The notes: generated from the sequence alone by a model not told the origin. A stretch of 64,000 nucleotides of DNA from Paractinoplanes polyasparticus (GCF_019710575.1 NZ_JAHWFK010000004.1:62001-126000); one strand, 5' to 3'. Shown: positions 49,570 to 58,077, counted from the first letter of the stretch. Program-made: numbers and translations.

Positions 49570-50029
49570 CTCCCGCCGCCTTGCAGGCGGCGGTGAGGTC
49601 CTTGCCCGACTTCTCGTAGGCCGGGTTGTCGGACGCCGTCACCGGGTCGGCCGCGCTCGACGCCTCAGTGGACTTGGCCGCGAAGTCCTTGACGGCCGTG
49701 CCCACCGCGCTGTCGCTGGTCCCCGCCACCTTGGTCAGCTCGTCACCGAGTCCGGCGAGAATCTTCTTCACCTCGGCGGTGGGCATTTCGCCCTGGCTCT
49801 CCTTCATGACGTTGATGAGTTCGGTCTTCATGGCCTTGCCGGCCTTCTCGGCGTCCTCGCAGAGCTTCTTGTCGCTCGCGGTGGGGGCGCCCGCGGGTTC
49901 GGCCGCAGCGGTGGTCGCGGCCGCAGTAGCCGTCGCCGCGGGAGCGGACGTGGCGGGGGTGTCGTCGCCGCCACAGGCGGTCAGGGCCATCAGGGAAACG
50001 CCGATCAGGACGGCGGGAAGTACTCGCAT
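49553..50029 (-). CDS. lipoprotein of unknown function
   Basis: A 158-residue lipoprotein: signal MRVLPAVLIGVSLMALTAC with lipobox LTAC, an Ala/Thr-rich linker (TSAPAATATAAATTAAAEP) and a helical mature domain with two Cys (KLCEDAEKAGKAMKTELINVM, LTAACKAAGVKV). Domain not recognised. I start at ATG 50029, since the longer frame only adds arginine-rich sequence. The 3' end overlaps the convergent MBL gene by 17 bp. It probably does not belong to the catabolic island's pathway. Confidence 0.78.
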   Translation of the reverse strand: MRVLPAVLIGVSLMALTACGGDDTPATSAPAATATAAATTAAAEPAGAPTASDKKLCEDAEKAGKAMKTELINVMKESQGEMPTAEVKKILAGLGDELTKVAGTSDSAVGTAVKDFAAKSTEASSAADPVTASDNPAYEKSGKDLTAACKAAGVKVAF

Positions 50030-50130
50030 TCGGATCACGGGCCGAGACAGTAATCTGAACCGCACGACAGGATCAACCCGGTCGGTACGGGGCGGACAGG
50101 ACCCGCGCCGGGCCGTAGACTCCCGACCTC

Positions 50131-50736
50131 GTGAGACCTCCAGCCCGTACCGCACAGCTCGTTGCCCTCGCCGCCACGGCGCTCCTTCTCGGCGCCTGCC
50201 AGGGCAAGGAAGCTGCCGAGACCCCGAAGGTGGCCGAAAGCCCGAAGGCGGCCGAGGCGGCCCGGGTCGGCGCCGCGGCCAGCGGCTGCACGCTGCCTGT
50301 CACGTTCGGTCTGGCCGAGGACTGGAAGCCCAAGGCGGTGACGATCGCCGGCGACGAGCTGCTGGCCGAACTCGCGCAGCGGGGCCCCATGACGATGGCG
50401 TGCGAGATCGACGCCAAGCCGGCCGGCCTGATCGGCTTCCTCCGGGTCTGGACCGGGAAGAGCGGTGACCCTCGGGCGAACCTGACCGCCTTCATCGGCC
50501 CGGAAGCGCTGAAGCCGGTCTTCACCGAGCTGCAGATCGGTGGCCGGCCCGCCGTCGAGGTCGCCTACGAGAAGAAGAGCCAGCTCGACGACGCGATCGA
50601 GCCGGAGCAGGCGTTCGTCGTCGAGACCGGTCAGGGGCTCCTCGCGGTCTCGGTGGACAGCTTCGACAGCGGTGAGCACAAGGACATGCTCCCCGCCTAC
50701 GAACTGGCGAAGAGCAGCCTCCAGGTGACGGGCTGA
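50131..50736 (+). CDS. lipoprotein of unknown function
   Basis: A 201-residue lipoprotein with signal QLVALAATALLLGAC (lipobox LGAC), a charged KVAESPKAAEAARV linker and a beta-type domain (CTLPVTFGLAEDWKPKAVTI, RPAVEVAYEKKSQLDDAIEPEQAFVVETGQGLLAVSVD), resembling small lipoproteins annotated only as hypothetical in actinomycetes. The GTG start at 50131 is about 100 bp from the divergent lipoprotein gene. It converges on the monooxygenase gene. Confidence 0.75.
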   Translation: MRPPARTAQLVALAATALLLGACQGKEAAETPKVAESPKAAEAARVGAAASGCTLPVTFGLAEDWKPKAVTIAGDELLAELAQRGPMTMACEIDAKPAGLIGFLRVWTGKSGDPRANLTAFIGPEALKPVFTELQIGGRPAVEVAYEKKSQLDDAIEPEQAFVVETGQGLLAVSVDSFDSGEHKDMLPAYELAKSSLQVTG

Positions 50737-50747
50737 GCCGAGCCGGA

Positions 50748-52190
50748 TCAGCGGCGGGTACGCAGTCCGAACCGGGCCAGGACGCGGGTGGCCACGGCGT
50801 AGGCCAGATGGCCGGCCGGCCACTGGGTCACGTTGTGACCGGACGGGTCGTGGTAGTAGTTGTGGCAGCCCGAGTTCATCGCGGACGCGCTGGTCGCCAG
50901 CCGGCGGTCGACCCATTCGACGAACCGGCGCGTCGCGTTCGGCGAGGTGTCGACGCTGCCGTGGCGGGCTCGTTCCATCCGGCGTACGGCGCCGACCATG
51001 ACCTCCGCCTGCCGCTCGAGCTGGGCGATGACCGAGACGCCGCCGTTGGTGTTGGGCCCGTACAGAATGAAGAAGTTCGGGAAGCCGGGCACCGTGATGC
51101 CCAGGAAGGCGCTGGCCCGTTCGCGCCAGACGTCGTGAATGCTCCGGCCGTCGCGGCCCTTGACGTCCAGACCGGCGAGGAACTTCGTCGGCTGGAACCC
51201 GGTGCTCAGGATCAGCACGTCGATGTCGCGCGTGGTCCCGGTGGCGTCGACGACCGCGGTCGGCGTCACCCGGGTCACCGCATGGGGCACCAGCTCGACG
51301 TTGTCGCGGTTGAGGGCGGGATAGAACGTCGACGACAGCACCGGGCGCTTGCAACCCCACGGATAGCCGGGTGTGACGGCTGCCCGCGTCCGCGGATCCG
51401 CGATGGCGCCCGCGATGAAGCGCTCGCACACCTCGCGCATCCGGCGCTGGCGGCGGGATCCGACGTCGTACCCCTTGAACCGCTTGTTGCCCTGGTGGAA
51501 GATCCGGGCCCGGTGCAGGCGCTGAACCAGCGGCACGTTGCGGAACGTCCACCGCTCGCGCTCGGTGTACTCGCGCTCGTTCTTGGGCTCGATCCAGCCC
51601 GGTTCGCGCTGGAAGACGTGCACCCGCCCGGCGACGGGCGCGATCGACGGGATGATCTGCACGGCGGTCGAGCCCGTGCCGACCACGGCCACGGACTTGC
51701 CGGTGAGGTCGTGCTCCTCCCAGCGCGACGTGTGGAAGCACGGGCCCGCGAACGTCTCGAGGCCGGGCCATTCCGGGTAGCGCGGCACGCTGAGCAGGCC
51801 CAGCGCCGAGATGACGACGTCGAACTCGTGGCTGTCGCCGTCGGCGGTCGAGAGCGTGTAGGTCGACGTCGACTCCTCCCACACGAGGTCGGTGACCCGC
51901 GTGTTGAGCCGCAGATGCGGGGTCAGACCGAAGCGTTCGACGACGTGCTCGGCGTACGCCAGAAGCTCGGGCTGGGTCGCGTGGGTGCGTTTCCAGTCGT
52001 ACCTCAGGAAGGAGAACGAGTAGGCGTGCGAGTGCACGTCGACCTCGCAGCCCGGGTACCGGTTGTCGTACCAGGTGCCGCCGACGCCGGCCGACTGCTC
52101 GAAGACGACGAACTCGGCGGACGTGCTCTTCTTCAGTTTCACCGCGGCCGCGATGCCGCCCAGCCCGGCCCCGATGATCGCTACCCGCAC
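50748..52190 (-). CDS. Baeyer-Villiger-type flavin monooxygenase
   Basis: A 480-residue FAD/NADPH monooxygenase. FAD motif VAIIGAGLGGIAAAVKL; the Baeyer-Villiger fingerprint FAGPCFHTSRW (FxGxxxHxxxW) is complete; second dinucleotide motif SVAVVGTGSTAVQIIPSIAP; and DVLILSTGFQPTKFL. These enzymes insert oxygen next to a ketone to give an ester or lactone. That fits a neighbourhood with lactonase-like MBL proteins. The GTG at 52190 is one base after the cupin stop. It is the third gene of the leftward aldolase-cupin-BVMO operon under operator B. Confidence 0.9.
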   Translation of the reverse strand: MRVAIIGAGLGGIAAAVKLKKSTSAEFVVFEQSAGVGGTWYDNRYPGCEVDVHSHAYSFSFLRYDWKRTHATQPELLAYAEHVVERFGLTPHLRLNTRVTDLVWEESTSTYTLSTADGDSHEFDVVISALGLLSVPRYPEWPGLETFAGPCFHTSRWEEHDLTGKSVAVVGTGSTAVQIIPSIAPVAGRVHVFQREPGWIEPKNEREYTERERWTFRNVPLVQRLHRARIFHQGNKRFKGYDVGSRRQRRMREVCERFIAGAIADPRTRAAVTPGYPWGCKRPVLSSTFYPALNRDNVELVPHAVTRVTPTAVVDATGTTRDIDVLILSTGFQPTKFLAGLDVKGRDGRSIHDVWRERASAFLGITVPGFPNFFILYGPNTNGGVSVIAQLERQAEVMVGAVRRMERARHGSVDTSPNATRRFVEWVDRRLATSASAMNSGCHNYYHDPSGHNVTQWPAGHLAYAVATRVLARFGLRTRR

Positions 52191-52191
52191 G

Positions 52192-53091
52192 TCAGTCCGC
52201 CTGAGCGGACGGGTAGTCGGCGGCGTTGAACACCCAGCCCTCCATGGCCGAGAAGTCGGCCCGGGGCGGGGAGAAGACGTCGATGAGGTGGTTGGTGCCC
52301 GCGCCGATCGCCTCGCTGGTGTGCAGGGACGGCGGCGGGATGACGGTGACCGAGGGTGCCACGACCCGCTGGTGCTCGTCGTCGCGCCAGTTGGCCTTGT
52401 TCGTCGTCCACGGCCAGCGGATGTGGTGAAGGTATTCGCCGGCCAGCACGATCGAGCACTGTTCGAAATCGTCGTGCTTGTGGGGCGACATCTTCGACGG
52501 GTCGCGCGGGCCCTGCTTGGGGTCGATGAAGTTCACCATGAACGTGGTGCAGCGATAGAGCCGGAACGGCGGGTTCTTCAGCGGCTCCACGTTCAGGTCG
52601 TAGGTGCGGACGCGGTAGCCGCCGACCGGCTCCGGCCAGGGCTGGAAGTCCGCGATGTTCTCGTGCCTTTCCGCGTACGAGGCGGCGTTCGCGGCCAGGT
52701 CTGCGATGTCGGACGAGCGCGTGGTGAGCAGCCGCAGCACCCGGCCCTGTCCGGTCACGGTGACGGTGCTGTCGCCCGGCGGTACGACAATCATCGTCTT
52801 GCCCGAGGCCGTGACGTCACCGACGGAGGCGCTGAGGGTGTCGTCGGCCAGCAGCACCACGTACTCGTCGGGCTGGCCGGTGCGGCTGAACGACACCGTG
52901 CCGTCGAGCTCGGAGTAGCCGACCACGAAGTTCTGGCCGCGGGCGTACCAGGTCGAGACGCCGTCGCCCTTCTCGACCGGAGCGAGGTCGCCGAACTGGA
53001 CGTGCTCGGCGCCGGAGAACCGCTCGGGGGCGGGCGCCGTGGCCGTGCTGGACGGCAGGGTGGAACGTAGATCGCCTTTGTCGAACGCCAT
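52192..53091 (-). CDS. cupin-domain protein
   Basis: A 299-residue protein with two beta-barrel halves. The C-terminal half has a likely metal site MSPHKHDDFEQCSIVLAGEYLHHI (HxH...E) and a later His in IPPPSLHTSEAI; the N-terminal half (YARGQNFVVGYSELDGTVSFSR) has lost the His pattern. Bicupins act as dioxygenases, isomerases or hydrolases. It sits between the HpcH-type aldolase (15 bp upstream) and the monooxygenase (1 bp downstream), so it is probably part of one pathway. Substrate unknown. Confidence 0.8.
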   Translation of the reverse strand: MAFDKGDLRSTLPSSTATAPAPERFSGAEHVQFGDLAPVEKGDGVSTWYARGQNFVVGYSELDGTVSFSRTGQPDEYVVLLADDTLSASVGDVTASGKTMIVVPPGDSTVTVTGQGRVLRLLTTRSSDIADLAANAASYAERHENIADFQPWPEPVGGYRVRTYDLNVEPLKNPPFRLYRCTTFMVNFIDPKQGPRDPSKMSPHKHDDFEQCSIVLAGEYLHHIRWPWTTNKANWRDDEHQRVVAPSVTVIPPPSLHTSEAIGAGTNHLIDVFSPPRADFSAMEGWVFNAADYPSAQAD

Positions 53092-53106
53092 GCGGGTTCT
53101 CCTTGG

Positions 53107-53868
53107 TTAAGCGTGGAAGTCGGCCACCGCGGACGTCGCGGCCGACCTGAGCAGGCTGGCGTCGTTGCTGACCATCACGTACGAGTAGCCGCGGTCGGCG
53201 GCCTGCCGGGCCTGGGCGGCGGTCTGCACGGCGGTGCCGGCCGGGATGCCGCCCGCCTGTGCGGCGGACAGCAGCCGGTCGACCAGTTTCTGGATCTCGG
53301 GGTCCGAGCCGGGGAGGCCGGTGGACAGCCCGAGATCGCCCATGCCGAGGAAGACGCCGTTGAGGCCGGGCACGTCGAGGACCTGCTCGACCTGTTCGAG
53401 CACGCCGCGGTCCTCCAGCTGCACGGCCCGCATGACCTCTTCGTCGCCGAAGCGCAGGTATTCCTCGCGAGGCAGCCCACCCCAGCGGCCCGCGCGGGAC
53501 GTGGTGCCCAGGCCGCGGTCGCCGCCGGGCGGGAACAGCATCTGCCGGACCGCCGCGGACGCCTCTTCGACGGTGGTCACGCGGGGCACGAGGATGCCGT
53601 CGACCCCGGAATCGAGCAGCCGCTGGAGGTGGCTGCCGCTGCGGTCGGGCACCCGCACCAGCACCGACAGGCCGGCGCCCTGAGCGACCACCGTCGCCTG
53701 GTAGGCGAATTCGAGGGTGAGCGGCGCGTGCTCCTGGTCGATGACGATGTAGTCGAACCCGGCGTCGGCCAGGATCTCGACCGGCTCCAGCGCCGGGATC
53801 TTGAGCCAGGTGCCGACCAGGCAGCGGTCGGCCGAGGCCAGCCTACGAGCGAATCCCAACCGCGCCAT
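53107..53868 (-). CDS. HpcH/HpaI-family aldolase
   Basis: A 253-residue class II aldolase. The family residues are in place: FDYIVIDQEHAPLTLEFA (catalytic His), VLVRVPDRSGSHLQRLLDSGVDGILVPRV (Arg), RAVQLEDRGVLEQ (metal Glu) and GVFLGMGDLGLSTGLPG (metal Asp). It cleaves 2-keto-3-deoxy or 4-hydroxy-2-oxo acids to pyruvate plus an aldehyde. The ATG at 53868 follows GAGGAGC. First gene of the operon 53868-50748 and divergent from gntR, with operator B between. Confidence 0.9.
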   Translation of the reverse strand: MARLGFARRLASADRCLVGTWLKIPALEPVEILADAGFDYIVIDQEHAPLTLEFAYQATVVAQGAGLSVLVRVPDRSGSHLQRLLDSGVDGILVPRVTTVEEASAAVRQMLFPPGGDRGLGTTSRAGRWGGLPREEYLRFGDEEVMRAVQLEDRGVLEQVEQVLDVPGLNGVFLGMGDLGLSTGLPGSDPEIQKLVDRLLSAAQAGGIPAGTAVQTAAQARQAADRGYSYVMVSNDASLLRSAATSAVADFHA

Positions 53869-53900
53869 GATGCTCCTCACGAGGGGTTTTGGGTTTCGGG

Positions 53901-53921
53901 ATCGTATCATCGTCATACGAT
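53901..53921. promoter_or_regulatory. GntR-type operator, site B
   Basis: Near-perfect palindrome ATCGTATCA-TCG-TCATACGAT (8 of 9 pairs) between the divergent aldolase operon and gntR. This is the best copy of the four related sites and implies autoregulation. Confidence 0.78.
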
Positions 53922-53989
53922 TTGAAACAACGCTGAGGCCGTCTGGACCGGCTCGGTAAGATGTCGGACAAACACACAAAGGAGGACCG

Positions 53990-54667
53990 GTGGCAGGAGC
54001 CAACGTGTTGCGCGTCGAGCGGGCTCCGGCCCTGATCCGTTCGCAGGTGACCGACAACCTCCGGCAGGCGATCCTGGACCGTCGCCTCGCCCCGGGTCAA
54101 CGGCTGATCGAACGGGAACTGGTCGAGATGACGGGCGTCTCGCGCACCAGCGTCCGCGAGGCGCTGCGCGAGCTGGCGGCCGAGGGCCTGGTCACCGCCA
54201 TCCCCAACAAAGGCACGGTGGTCGCCAGCGTCAGCGCCGAGGAGGCGCGTCAGATCTACCAGGTGCGCGAGGCCCTCGAGGCGCTGGCCGGCCGACTCTT
54301 CGTGCAGAACGCGAGCCCGAGCCACCTCAAGGCGCTCCGGCGCGCGCTCGAGAAGGTCGAGCGTGCCGCCGACAAGGGTCAGCCCATCCTCGCCGCCAAG
54401 GACGCCTTCTACGAGGTGCTCTTCGAGGGCGGCGGCAACGACGCGCTCAAGTCGGTGGCCGGCAGCCTGCACGCGCGGGTGAGCGTGCTGCGCTCGCTGT
54501 CGACGTCCGTCCCGGGCCGCCTCGAGCACAGCGTCGAGGAGCTGCAGACGATTGTCGACGCCGCCGAGCGCCGCGACGCCGACGCCGTCTCGGCTCTGTG
54601 CGCGCTGCACGTCAAGAACGCCGGCCGGGCCGGCCTGGAGGCGCTGGCCGAGCAGGGCGAAAGCTAG
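53990..54667 (+). CDS. GntR-family regulator with FCD domain
   Basis: A 225-residue FadR-like repressor. Winged helix: VTDNLRQAILDRRLAPGQRLIERELVEMTGVSRTSVREALRELAAEGLVTAIPNKGTVVASV. The FCD domain (about 80-215) has YQVREALEALAGRLF, FYEVLFEGGGNDAL, LEHSVEELQTIVDAAERRDADAVSALCALHVKNAG. One of the usual metal-ligand His (FHxxL) is Tyr here, so metal use may differ. Start GTG at 53990 with AAAGGAGG upstream. It is surrounded by sites A-D and is the obvious candidate regulator of the island. Confidence 0.92.
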   Translation: MAGANVLRVERAPALIRSQVTDNLRQAILDRRLAPGQRLIERELVEMTGVSRTSVREALRELAAEGLVTAIPNKGTVVASVSAEEARQIYQVREALEALAGRLFVQNASPSHLKALRRALEKVERAADKGQPILAAKDAFYEVLFEGGGNDALKSVAGSLHARVSVLRSLSTSVPGRLEHSVEELQTIVDAAERRDADAVSALCALHVKNAGRAGLEALAEQGES

Positions 54668-54694
54668 GGCCGACCGGGGTCACACCTTCTCAAG

Positions 54695-54715
54695 ATTGTA
54701 TGACCGTCGTACGCT
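54695..54715. promoter_or_regulatory. GntR-type operator, site C
   Basis: ATTGTATGA-CCG-TCGTACGCT, 33 bp before the ATG of the PcaC-like gene. The left half equals that of site A and the central spacing equals that of B and D. Confidence 0.72.
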
Positions 54716-54748
54716 GTCCCTGCCCATCGGCAGAGACAGGAGCGGTCC

Positions 54749-55162
54749 ATGAGTGTTGACGAGAGCCGGCTCGAGCGCGGCAACCGGGTACGGCGTGAAG
54801 TCCTCGGGGACGCCCACGTCGACCGGTCGATGCTGCGCGCCACCGCGTTCACCCAGGTCGTGCAGGAGTACGTGACGGCCAGCTGCTGGGGTGACGTCTG
54901 GTCGCGTCCGGGTCTCGACCGGCGTACGCGGAGCCTGCTGAACCTGGCCATGCTCACCGCGCTGAACCGGCCGCACGAGTTCTCGGTGCATGTGCGGGGC
55001 GCGCTGAACAACGGCTGCACCGAGGCCGACATCCAGGAAGTGCTGCTGCAGACGGCCGCCTACTGCGGCGCCCCGGCCGCCCTGGAGGCGTTCCGGCTCG
55101 CCGAGCGCGCCATCACCGAGTGGCACGAGGAGAACCAGCCGGCCGGAATCGTCGCCGGATGA
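54749..55162 (+). CDS. 4-carboxymuconolactone decarboxylase-like protein (PcaC type)
   Basis: A 137-residue PcaC-like protein: RSLLNLAMLTALNRPHEFSVHVRGALNNGCTEADIQEVLLQTAAYCGAPAALEAFRLAE. The Glu/His of HEFSVHV that act in decarboxylation are present. PcaC converts gamma-carboxymuconolactone to the enol-lactone in the protocatechuate branch; no other pca gene is here, so it probably acts on a related lactone. ATG at 54749 after ACAGGAG. Its stop overlaps the ThDP enzyme start (ATGA), showing a two-gene operon under site C. Confidence 0.9.
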   Translation: MSVDESRLERGNRVRREVLGDAHVDRSMLRATAFTQVVQEYVTASCWGDVWSRPGLDRRTRSLLNLAMLTALNRPHEFSVHVRGALNNGCTEADIQEVLLQTAAYCGAPAALEAFRLAERAITEWHEENQPAGIVAG

Positions 55163-57060
55163 CCAGGACGGGCGCCCGAGTCATCGCGGACATGTTCGAC
55201 GGGTACGGCGTCACCCACGTGTTCCTCGTCCCGGCGATTCTGCGGCGCACTCTCGCGGAGCTGGAGCTGCACCACCCGCACATCGAGCGGGTCGTCACCC
55301 ACGGCGAGAAGGCCGCCGCCTACATGGCCGACGGTTACGCCCGCGTCTCGGGCCGCCCCGGCATCGCAGCTGCTCAGGTGGTCGGTGCGCTCAACCTCGC
55401 CGCCGGTCTGCGCGAGCCGTTCCTGGCCGGCTCGCCGGTGATCGCGCTGACCGGCGGCCGCTCCCCCGCGACCAAGTTCCGGCGGGTCTATCAGGAGATC
55501 GACGATCTGCCCGCCTTCGACCCGGTCACCAAGCTCAACGCAACCGTCGACGACGCCGGCCGATTGCCCGACATGCTGCGCCAGGCCTTCCGGGTCGCCA
55601 CCACGGGCGCGCCGGGCCCGGTACACCTGCAGATCCAGGGCAACGAGGGCCAGCTCGACCTGCACGAGACCGATGCCGAACCGCTCGTCGAGCCGACGTT
55701 CGGCCGGGTGCCGCCGATCCGGCCGGTGCCCGACGACGAGACCGTCCGACACATTCTGCGGCTGCTGGCCGGAGCGGAACGGCCGGTGATCGTCGCCGGT
55801 GGCGGCGTGCGGGCGTCGGGCGCCGGCGCGGAGCTGGTCGCGCTGGCCGAGGCCCTGCGCATCCCGGTCGCGACGTCGGCCAACGGCAAAGACACGATTC
55901 CCGGTACGCATTCCTTGTCGCTGGGTGTCGTCGGCAGCTATTCCCGGGAGTCCGCGAACCAGGCGGTCGCTCGGGCCGATCTGGTCTGCTTCATCGGCAC
56001 CGGCACGGGCGGCATGACGACCCACTTCTGGGCCGTGCCGCCGGAAGGCACCCCGGCGATCCAGATCGACATCGAGCCGTCGCGGCTCGGGCTCAACTAT
56101 CCGCTGAGGGCTTTCCTCGCCGCCGACGCGAAGGCGGCGCTGACCCGCATGCTCGCGCTGACCCACTCGCGCGAGGAGCGGGAACACGCTCGAGACGAGC
56201 AGGAACGCGCGCCTTACGCACAGACGTGGACCCGAGACGAGCAGAAACGCACGCCCCACGGACAGACGTGGACGCCCGAGGAGCAAGAACGCGCTCCCCG
56301 CAGGCAGGCGTGGACGGGCCGTGGGCAGGAAGGCACGCTCCGCGGGCAGGCGTGGACGGGCGCGGGGCGGGGGCGGACCGAGGGCGGACCGACACCCTCG
56401 GGGCAGCGGGAAGCGTGGCTCGCCGAGGTGGAAGAGCTGCGTGCTGACTGGCGGTCGCGCTACCGCGAGGTGCTGACCAGTGACGCGGTGCCGATCCGGC
56501 CGGAACGCATCGCGAGCGAGCTGACCGTCGGGCTGCCCGACAATGCGGTGCTGGTGGCCGACACAGGCCATGCCGGGATGTGGATGGCGCAGTTCCATGA
56601 CATCACCGCGCCGAGCCAGAGTTATCTGCGCAGCGCCGGCCATCTCGGGTGGGCGTTCTCGGCGGGCGTGGGCGCTCAGCTCGCGGCGCCAGAACGGCCG
56701 GTCGTGGTGTTCACCGGGGACGCAGGGCTGTACTACCACCTGGGCGAGATCGAGACCGCGGTACGCCGGAGAGCCAACCTCATCACGGTCGTGAACAACA
56801 ACCACGGCGGCAACCAGAGCAAGCGGGGCTTCGACCGCGCCTACGGCGGGCAGGGCACCCAGCAGTCGCGCGAGCTGTGGACGTACGAGGAAGTGGACTT
56901 CGCCCGCATCGCCGGGGAGATGGGCGCGCTCGGCATCCGCGTCGACAAGCCACGCGATCTGGCGCCGGCGCTCGACCGGGCGCTCTCGGCGGGCCGCCCG
57001 GTCGTCATCGACGTGCACACCGACATCGAGGTGGTGGCCCCACTCCCCGTGAGCTCATAA
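55159..57060 (+). CDS. thiamine diphosphate-dependent lyase/decarboxylase with repeat insertion
   Basis: A 633-residue enzyme of the acetolactate synthase/benzoylformate decarboxylase group. PYR domain with catalytic Glu in VVTHGEKAAAYMADGYARVSG (about 45); central domain ERPVIVAGGGVRASGAGAELVALAE; ThDP domain with HLGWAFSAGVGAQLAAP and the Mg motif VFTGDAGLYYHLGEIETAVRRRANLITVVNNN. The usual family length is about 560 residues: the surplus is a charged linker of four 14-residue repeats (about 345-400) between the central and C-terminal domains. It decarboxylates a 2-keto acid or ligates aldehydes. It is coupled to the PcaC-like gene. Confidence 0.88.
   Translation: MTRTGARVIADMFDGYGVTHVFLVPAILRRTLAELELHHPHIERVVTHGEKAAAYMADGYARVSGRPGIAAAQVVGALNLAAGLREPFLAGSPVIALTGGRSPATKFRRVYQEIDDLPAFDPVTKLNATVDDAGRLPDMLRQAFRVATTGAPGPVHLQIQGNEGQLDLHETDAEPLVEPTFGRVPPIRPVPDDETVRHILRLLAGAERPVIVAGGGVRASGAGAELVALAEALRIPVATSANGKDTIPGTHSLSLGVVGSYSRESANQAVARADLVCFIGTGTGGMTTHFWAVPPEGTPAIQIDIEPSRLGLNYPLRAFLAADAKAALTRMLALTHSREEREHARDEQERAPYAQTWTRDEQKRTPHGQTWTPEEQERAPRRQAWTGRGQEGTLRGQAWTGAGRGRTEGGPTPSGQREAWLAEVEELRADWRSRYREVLTSDAVPIRPERIASELTVGLPDNAVLVADTGHAGMWMAQFHDITAPSQSYLRSAGHLGWAFSAGVGAQLAAPERPVVVFTGDAGLYYHLGEIETAVRRRANLITVVNNNHGGNQSKRGFDRAYGGQGTQQSRELWTYEEVDFARIAGEMGALGIRVDKPRDLAPALDRALSAGRPVVIDVHTDIEVVAPLPVSS
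56191..56358 (+). repeat. four in-frame 42-bp repeats inside the ThDP enzyme gene
   Basis: Units at 56191, 56233, 56275 and 56317 encode RDEQERAPYAQTWT, RDEQKRTPHGQTWT, PEEQERAPRRQAWT and GRGQEGTLRGQAWT; a partial fifth follows. They lie in the linker before REAWLAEVEELRADW, so the catalytic domains are not interrupted. Confidence 0.92.
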
Positions 57061-57199
57061 CGCGGACCGCACACAACGCTCGTGACGCAGCCGTCCACAA
57101 CGCTCGTGGCGCGGCTGCACGCAACGCTCGTGGCGCGGCTGCACGCAACGCTCGTGGCGCGGCTGCACGCAACGCTCGTGGCGCGGCTGCACACAGCCG
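57061..57199. repeat. five 24-bp tandem repeats between convergent genes
   Basis: Units GCAACGCTCGTGGCGCGGCTGCAC from 57073 to 57192 (period 24; the last three are identical, the first two diverged). They fill the gap between the ThDP enzyme stop and the SDR2 stop. No spacers, so not CRISPR. They may affect transcription termination. Confidence 0.92.
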
Positions 57200-58039
57200 T
57201 CAGTTCGTATAGCGGCCGTACAAAGAATCGTCGTAGGCGGCGAAATCCCAGGCGCCGGCGCCGCCGGACGGGCGCACGGTGCTCACGATGGCGGCGCCGC
57301 CGTCGACCGAGACGACCTCTCCGGTCATGTAGGCGGCGTCGTCACTGAGCAGGAAGGCGACGACCCCGGCGACGTCCTCGCCCGTGCCGGCGCGGCGCAG
57401 CGGTGTGCTGCTCGCCCGGCGGGACATGTCGTCCTTGCCGCCGGCCACGTCGGGCGTCGCGGCGAACAGGTCGGTGGGCACGATGCCGGGGGCCACGGCG
57501 TTGACCCGTACGCCGAGCGGCCCCCCATACATGGCCGCGCCCTTGAGAATGCCCAGCACGGCATGCTTGGAGGTCTGGTAGGCCAGCAGGTCGGCGCTGC
57601 CGCGCAGGCTGCCGATCGAGCCGGTGATCACGACATTGCCCGGCGAGCCCTGGGCCGCGTACTGGCGGAAGGCGGCCCGCACGCCGAGGAAGACGCCGCG
57701 GACGTTGACCGCCATGACCCGGTCGAACTCGTTCACCGACAGCTCGGGCAGCGCGGCGAACGACCCGGGGATGCCGGCGTTGAGGTGGTGCAGGTCGACC
57801 CGGCCGAACCGTTCCACGGCGGTTCGGACGTAAGCGGCCACCTCGTCCTCGGCGGAGACGTCAGCCCGCACCCAGTGGCCCTCGGTCGGCAAAGACTCGG
57901 CGATCTTGCGGAGCCGCTCCTCGTCGAGATCTACCGCGACGACATGGGCGCCCTCCTCGGCGAGCCGACGGGCCGTAGCTGCCCCGATTCCGCCCGCGGC
58001 GCCGGTCACGATGGCTACCTTGCCCGTGAGTCCCCGCAT
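57200..58039 (-). CDS. short-chain dehydrogenase/reductase (SDR2 of the island)
   Basis: A 279-residue classical SDR: VAIVTGAAGGIGAATARRL, cofactor-selecting Asp in VVAVDLDEERL (favours NAD), HLNAGIPGSF, catalytic Ser in NVVITGSIGSLRG, YQTSK, VRVNAVAPGIVPTDLF and FLLSDDAAYMTGEVVSVDGG. The C-terminal 25 residues (GAWDFAAYDDSLYGRYTN) are an extra tail. It is the only gene on its transcript and has operator D just upstream. It likely oxidises a hydroxylated intermediate of the island's pathway. Confidence 0.9.
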   Translation of the reverse strand: MRGLTGKVAIVTGAAGGIGAATARRLAEEGAHVVAVDLDEERLRKIAESLPTEGHWVRADVSAEDEVAAYVRTAVERFGRVDLHHLNAGIPGSFAALPELSVNEFDRVMAVNVRGVFLGVRAAFRQYAAQGSPGNVVITGSIGSLRGSADLLAYQTSKHAVLGILKGAAMYGGPLGVRVNAVAPGIVPTDLFAATPDVAGGKDDMSRRASSTPLRRAGTGEDVAGVVAFLLSDDAAYMTGEVVSVDGGAAIVSTVRPSGGAGAWDFAAYDDSLYGRYTN

Positions 58040-58077
58040 GTTCCTACCTCCGGATCGCCTGTTCACCCTGGTCACGG

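Noticed and set aside
49553-50736. Assigning the two divergent lipoproteins to the catabolic pathway
   Set aside because: They lack the GntR-type operators, have no transport or enzyme motif, and sit between operons; there is no support beyond position.
57073-57192. Possible CRISPR array
   Set aside because: The 24-bp units are directly adjacent with no spacers, and no cas gene is present.
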